From UBA969 sp041694635 (lineage in GTDB: Bacteria > Planctomycetota > Planctomycetia > Gemmatales > Gemmataceae), in contig JBDNHI010000133.1 of the NCBI GenBank assembly GCA_041694635.1, positions 62,001 to 126,000 on the forward strand: DNA of 64,000 nucleotides, written 5' to 3'. Below the pieces are notes generated by a model, which was not told the origin of the DNA, searched no databases, and saw only the letters and a list, made by a program, of their open reading frames with translations. The position numbers were made by a program, and so were the translations under genes. Shown here piece by piece: positions 61,386 through 64,000 of this stretch; positions within the stretch are counted from its first letter, which is position 1, and each line of letters begins with the position of its first letter.

Positions 61386-64000
61386 GGTTTTGTTAAATCA
61401 GGAATTGTTTTAGGCTCGTGATTGATAAAAAACAAAAGCCCTAGGCCTTCATAAGTGTCGTTGGAATTAGGAAGTTTTGCCGGCGAAGACCAAGTTTGAA
61501 CGCCTTGGTTTAAGATAGTTCTACCGAAGTTAACAGCCCAAGATTTTCCTGCTGTTGCTGGAGAACTAGAAAGCATACCCATTGGAATTGCTGCTTCAAA
61601 TGTCCAGCCTGTGTCAGTTTTTTTCGTTACGAAGAACCATTTTGGATTCCAAGAATTATCGCCCCAACAATCGTCAATGACATTGCCAAAGGAATCAACT
61701 TGGAATTGATAGCAAGTTGAATAATCTCTGTCTAAGTCGATTTGAAAGAAAATTTGATCGGGTGCTATAAGTGTTTGATCTCTGGTTGGTAAAGTTTTAG
61801 GTTTAATCCAATTAAGGTTTGACGAAGAACAAGTTGCGCTAATATACAAAAATTCTGAGTCGTAAAGAGTCTTAAACTCGGTGTGATTTTCTAAAGCGGA
61901 AACGCCGATCCAATTTGTTAGTTTGATAGCTTTTGCAGATTTCCAGCATTCGTCATCGAGTTTGCCATCGAGGACTGGTTTTGTATCAGTTTGCTTGCAG
62001 GTAAAGACTTCTTTTGGAGCTTGGCCCCTTCTTTCTGTAATCCAAAGTTCTGCAAGTGCATTTTGTTTCCAAGGCCCCGGGGGTGCATTACTAAGAAATT
62101 CGTTAAGTGCAGATTTTGACTCTTCGATTTTACCTAGGTTTCGACATGCAGCATTGGTGGAGAAAAAAATCCGAGGGTCTTTTTCTGCAAGTGGGCCAAA
62201 CGCTGATAGTTTTGCCTCAAGTTTCAAGCTGTTTTCTAGCCAGGCTCTAGACTCGGTCAAACTATTTAAAGTTTGGATTTCTCCTTTATGGTTCACGCCA
62301 ATGAGTGGTAACTCTGGAACTTTTACTGTAATTTTTTTTGGATTTTTTGAACCTTTTATGCCACCTGTTTGATTGATTTTATCCAGTTGAGGGCTTGAAA
62401 ATAAATCTTTAAGGGGTGGGGCTTTAATACTTTCTACACTCGGTTTACCAAATTCATGCGAGAGGATTGAAATGAATTGTCCTAGTTCGTGCCTGCGTCT
62501 GGTTTCCGAACTGCCATCGTGAAAGATTAGCCATTTGATCGCATTTGCAGACTCTTGGGTTGTTGGATAAGTCGAGATAATTAGCTTGAATATTTCCCTT
62601 GATGCGCTCCATTGGCCGTTTTTAAAAAACAACATTGCAATGTTAGACAACAGGCTTGCTGCTTGTTCTTCAGGTAAACCCGATACCATCGCCTGCATTT
62701 TTGAAAGAAGGATAGAAGAGTTAGAGTCAGGGTCTAAGGGTGATTCAGAAATTTTTCGAAGTAAGGTGCTATTTCTAATAGCGTTGATTTTTTCCTTAAT
62801 TAATTCTTCGTTCATACTCACCTGCCTTCGGTTGATTCCGGTCAAACCACTTTCCCAATCAATTAGGAGATCTTTACTTTTTTCTCTCTGATTTATATGA
62901 GCAAAAAAACTTACGCTATTTGGGTTGTTGTCAATTTCTAAGCACGAGCGCAAGGAATCTGCAAAATCAAGTAAACTGCCTTGTATGGAGTTCAATGGTT
63001 GTGTTAGATCAAAATTGATATGACTTTTACTTTGAAATTCTTGCTGGATTAAAAAGTTCGTTTTCCAAGTAGAAAGGTCAAGTATTTTTAATTGTTCATT
63101 AAAGGCATCAGGCGTATTAGCTTTTTCTACAGCTTGAATTGTTGCATGCTTAATTACTTGATAAACTGCATCTTTTTCAGTATGATCGTGATTGGCCAAG
63201 ATTATAATTTCAGGTTTGATCGAGCGGATGGAAAGAACTAAAAGGTTTAAAAGTTGGTCAGCGCTTTTGTTGTTTAATATTCGATCCCAGTTTTCGATGA
63301 CTTTTTGAGGGGTATCATTAGATTCAAGAGAGGAGATAGGGAACTGCCAATAGTTTTCAATATGCGCATTACCTGCCTTCCTAGAATAAAAAAGGACTTT
63401 GTTACTGGAAGAGGCTTTTACATTGTTTTTTTGATTTGTCATAGAAGTGATTGTAAGGCTCGACACGATGTTGTTTTTTTCGAAACCAAGGAAGGCGGAT
63501 GTCTCGGGAGAAAAATCTTTGGTACCGGCTTGAATGATAAGAATACGAGAATGAGAAGCACCTCGTTTTTGAACCTGCCAAGTTTTTCCTGCATTTTTGG
63601 TTGCAAGAATAGTGCCATATTCCCCTGCAGTCCACCCGTTATTAGGATCAGTAAAAAAGATAGAATTTAGGGTAGACTTATTGTTCGTTTTGACAATTTC
63701 CCAAGTTTTTCCTGCGTCAGGACTATGAAACAGAATAGAGCCAGGTTTTCCCGCGACCCATAAATGATCTGCAGTTCCGTGAATAGAATGAAAATCAATA
63801 CAGTTTGCGAGTTCAGAACTAAGGCCAGTATTTAGTGTAGTCCAAGTGGCACCAGTTTGAGAATCGCTGGCAAGAATTTGGCTGCCAAGCCCTACTAGAA
63901 AAGTTGATTTTAGCGTTGTATGAGCAGATTTTAAGGATCTGTTGGTCAACTCAGATGCCTCGTTTCCTTGATGTTTAAAGTTCACAAGTGTTGAGATTGA
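61382..64000 (-). CDS. YCF48/BNR-like and CBM9-like protein, N-terminus cut by window edge
   Basis: At least 867 residues; the reading frame stays open to the window end, so the true start and any signal peptide lie outside. The N-terminal part has BNR/YCF48-type repeats (HSPDAGKTWEIV, FFTDPNNGWTAGEYG, ATKNAGKTWQVQ). The middle is helical, with TPR-like stretches around residues 440-480. Residues about 660-850 form a family-9-like carbohydrate-binding module (PVLDGKLDDECWKSA, TLYDSEFLYISA, FQIDLDRDYSTCYQF). It is likely secreted or surface-exposed. Confidence 0.8.
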   Translation of the reverse strand, partial: SISTLVNFKHQGNEASELTNRSLKSAHTTLKSTFLVGLGSQILASDSQTGATWTTLNTGLSSELANCIDFHSIHGTADHLWVAGKPGSILFHSPDAGKTWEIVKTNNKSTLNSIFFTDPNNGWTAGEYGTILATKNAGKTWQVQKRGASHSRILIIQAGTKDFSPETSAFLGFEKNNIVSSLTITSMTNQKNNVKASSSNKVLFYSRKAGNAHIENYWQFPISSLESNDTPQKVIENWDRILNNKSADQLLNLLVLSIRSIKPEIIILANHDHTEKDAVYQVIKHATIQAVEKANTPDAFNEQLKILDLSTWKTNFLIQQEFQSKSHINFDLTQPLNSIQGSLLDFADSLRSCLEIDNNPNSVSFFAHINQREKSKDLLIDWESGLTGINRRQVSMNEELIKEKINAIRNSTLLRKISESPLDPDSNSSILLSKMQAMVSGLPEEQAASLLSNIAMLFFKNGQWSASREIFKLIISTYPTTQESANAIKWLIFHDGSSETRRRHELGQFISILSHEFGKPSVESIKAPPLKDLFSSPQLDKINQTGGIKGSKNPKKITVKVPELPLIGVNHKGEIQTLNSLTESRAWLENSLKLEAKLSAFGPLAEKDPRIFFSTNAACRNLGKIEESKSALNEFLSNAPPGPWKQNALAELWITERRGQAPKEVFTCKQTDTKPVLDGKLDDECWKSAKAIKLTNWIGVSALENHTEFKTLYDSEFLYISATCSSSNLNWIKPKTLPTRDQTLIAPDQIFFQIDLDRDYSTCYQFQVDSFGNVIDDCWGDNSWNPKWFFVTKKTDTGWTFEAAIPMGMLSSSPATAGKSWAVNFGRTILNQGVQTWSSPAKLPNSNDTYEGLGLLFFINHEPKTIPDLTKP

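Overview
This is an AT-rich bacterial chromosome segment that most resembles a member of the Planctomycetota. The inference rests on content seen in the window. There is a secreted WD40 protein, a small Hanks-type Ser/Thr kinase, several secreted HEAT/TPR proteins, a prenyltransferase/squalene-oxidase-repeat protein and a short small-basic-protein of the Chlamydia/Verrucomicrobia/Planctomycete type. There is also a pabB plus dihydropteroate-synthase-related pair of the tetrahydromethanopterin type, a PPi-signature phosphofructokinase and an MotA/ExbB-type stator locus with two unusual partner proteins. No rRNA, tRNA, CRISPR array, insertion sequence or phage gene was recognised.

Layout: 0-13 kb holds a WD40 protein, a kinase and DUF3754-like membrane protein pair, an aminotransferase, a secreted pseudo-caspase/CtpA fusion, a lipoprotein, a ceramidase-like enzyme, a TPR/HEAT protein and tsaE. 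13-18.5 kb holds two small membrane proteins, a wrecked biotin synthase gene directly before an intact bioF, an FHA protein, a methyltransferase and a HEAT protein. 18.7-25.6 kb holds kamA followed by two tandem ATP-grasp ligases, queC, murB, an ftsQ/divIB-like gene and a Nudix hydrolase. 25.7-31.4 kb holds an arginine cluster (argB-argD-argF) running into rph and a secreted SPOR-like protein. 31.5-38.4 kb holds ispH, a Gfo/Idh/MocA oxidoreductase, pabB, the DHPS-related gene and the squalene-oxidase-repeat protein. 38.6-43.9 kb holds a hybrid histidine kinase, a SNF2 ATPase and the phosphofructokinase. 43.9-51.6 kb holds the ExbB-like/ExbD-like three-gene operon, a receiver protein lacking its phospho-acceptor Asp and a protease-LamG-SirB1 fusion. 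51.9-64 kb holds an acidic repeat HTH membrane protein, a UxaC-like amidohydrolase, an ABC-2 exporter, the small basic protein, a LarA homologue and three poorly characterised proteins.

The main leads are as follows. (1) A stator-like operon in which one ExbD-like subunit keeps the proton-carrying Asp and the other has Ala. The two partners share a three-copy domain with EC[NK]xxxI and PD[GS] signatures. (2) A full-length bioB pseudogene with several stops and a frame change beside an intact bioF. (3) kamA with two ATP-grasp ligases, a possible beta-lysine ligation pathway. (4) A caspase fold that has lost both catalytic residues, fused to an intact PDZ-S41 protease. All family names come from reading motifs by eye; none was confirmed by database search.
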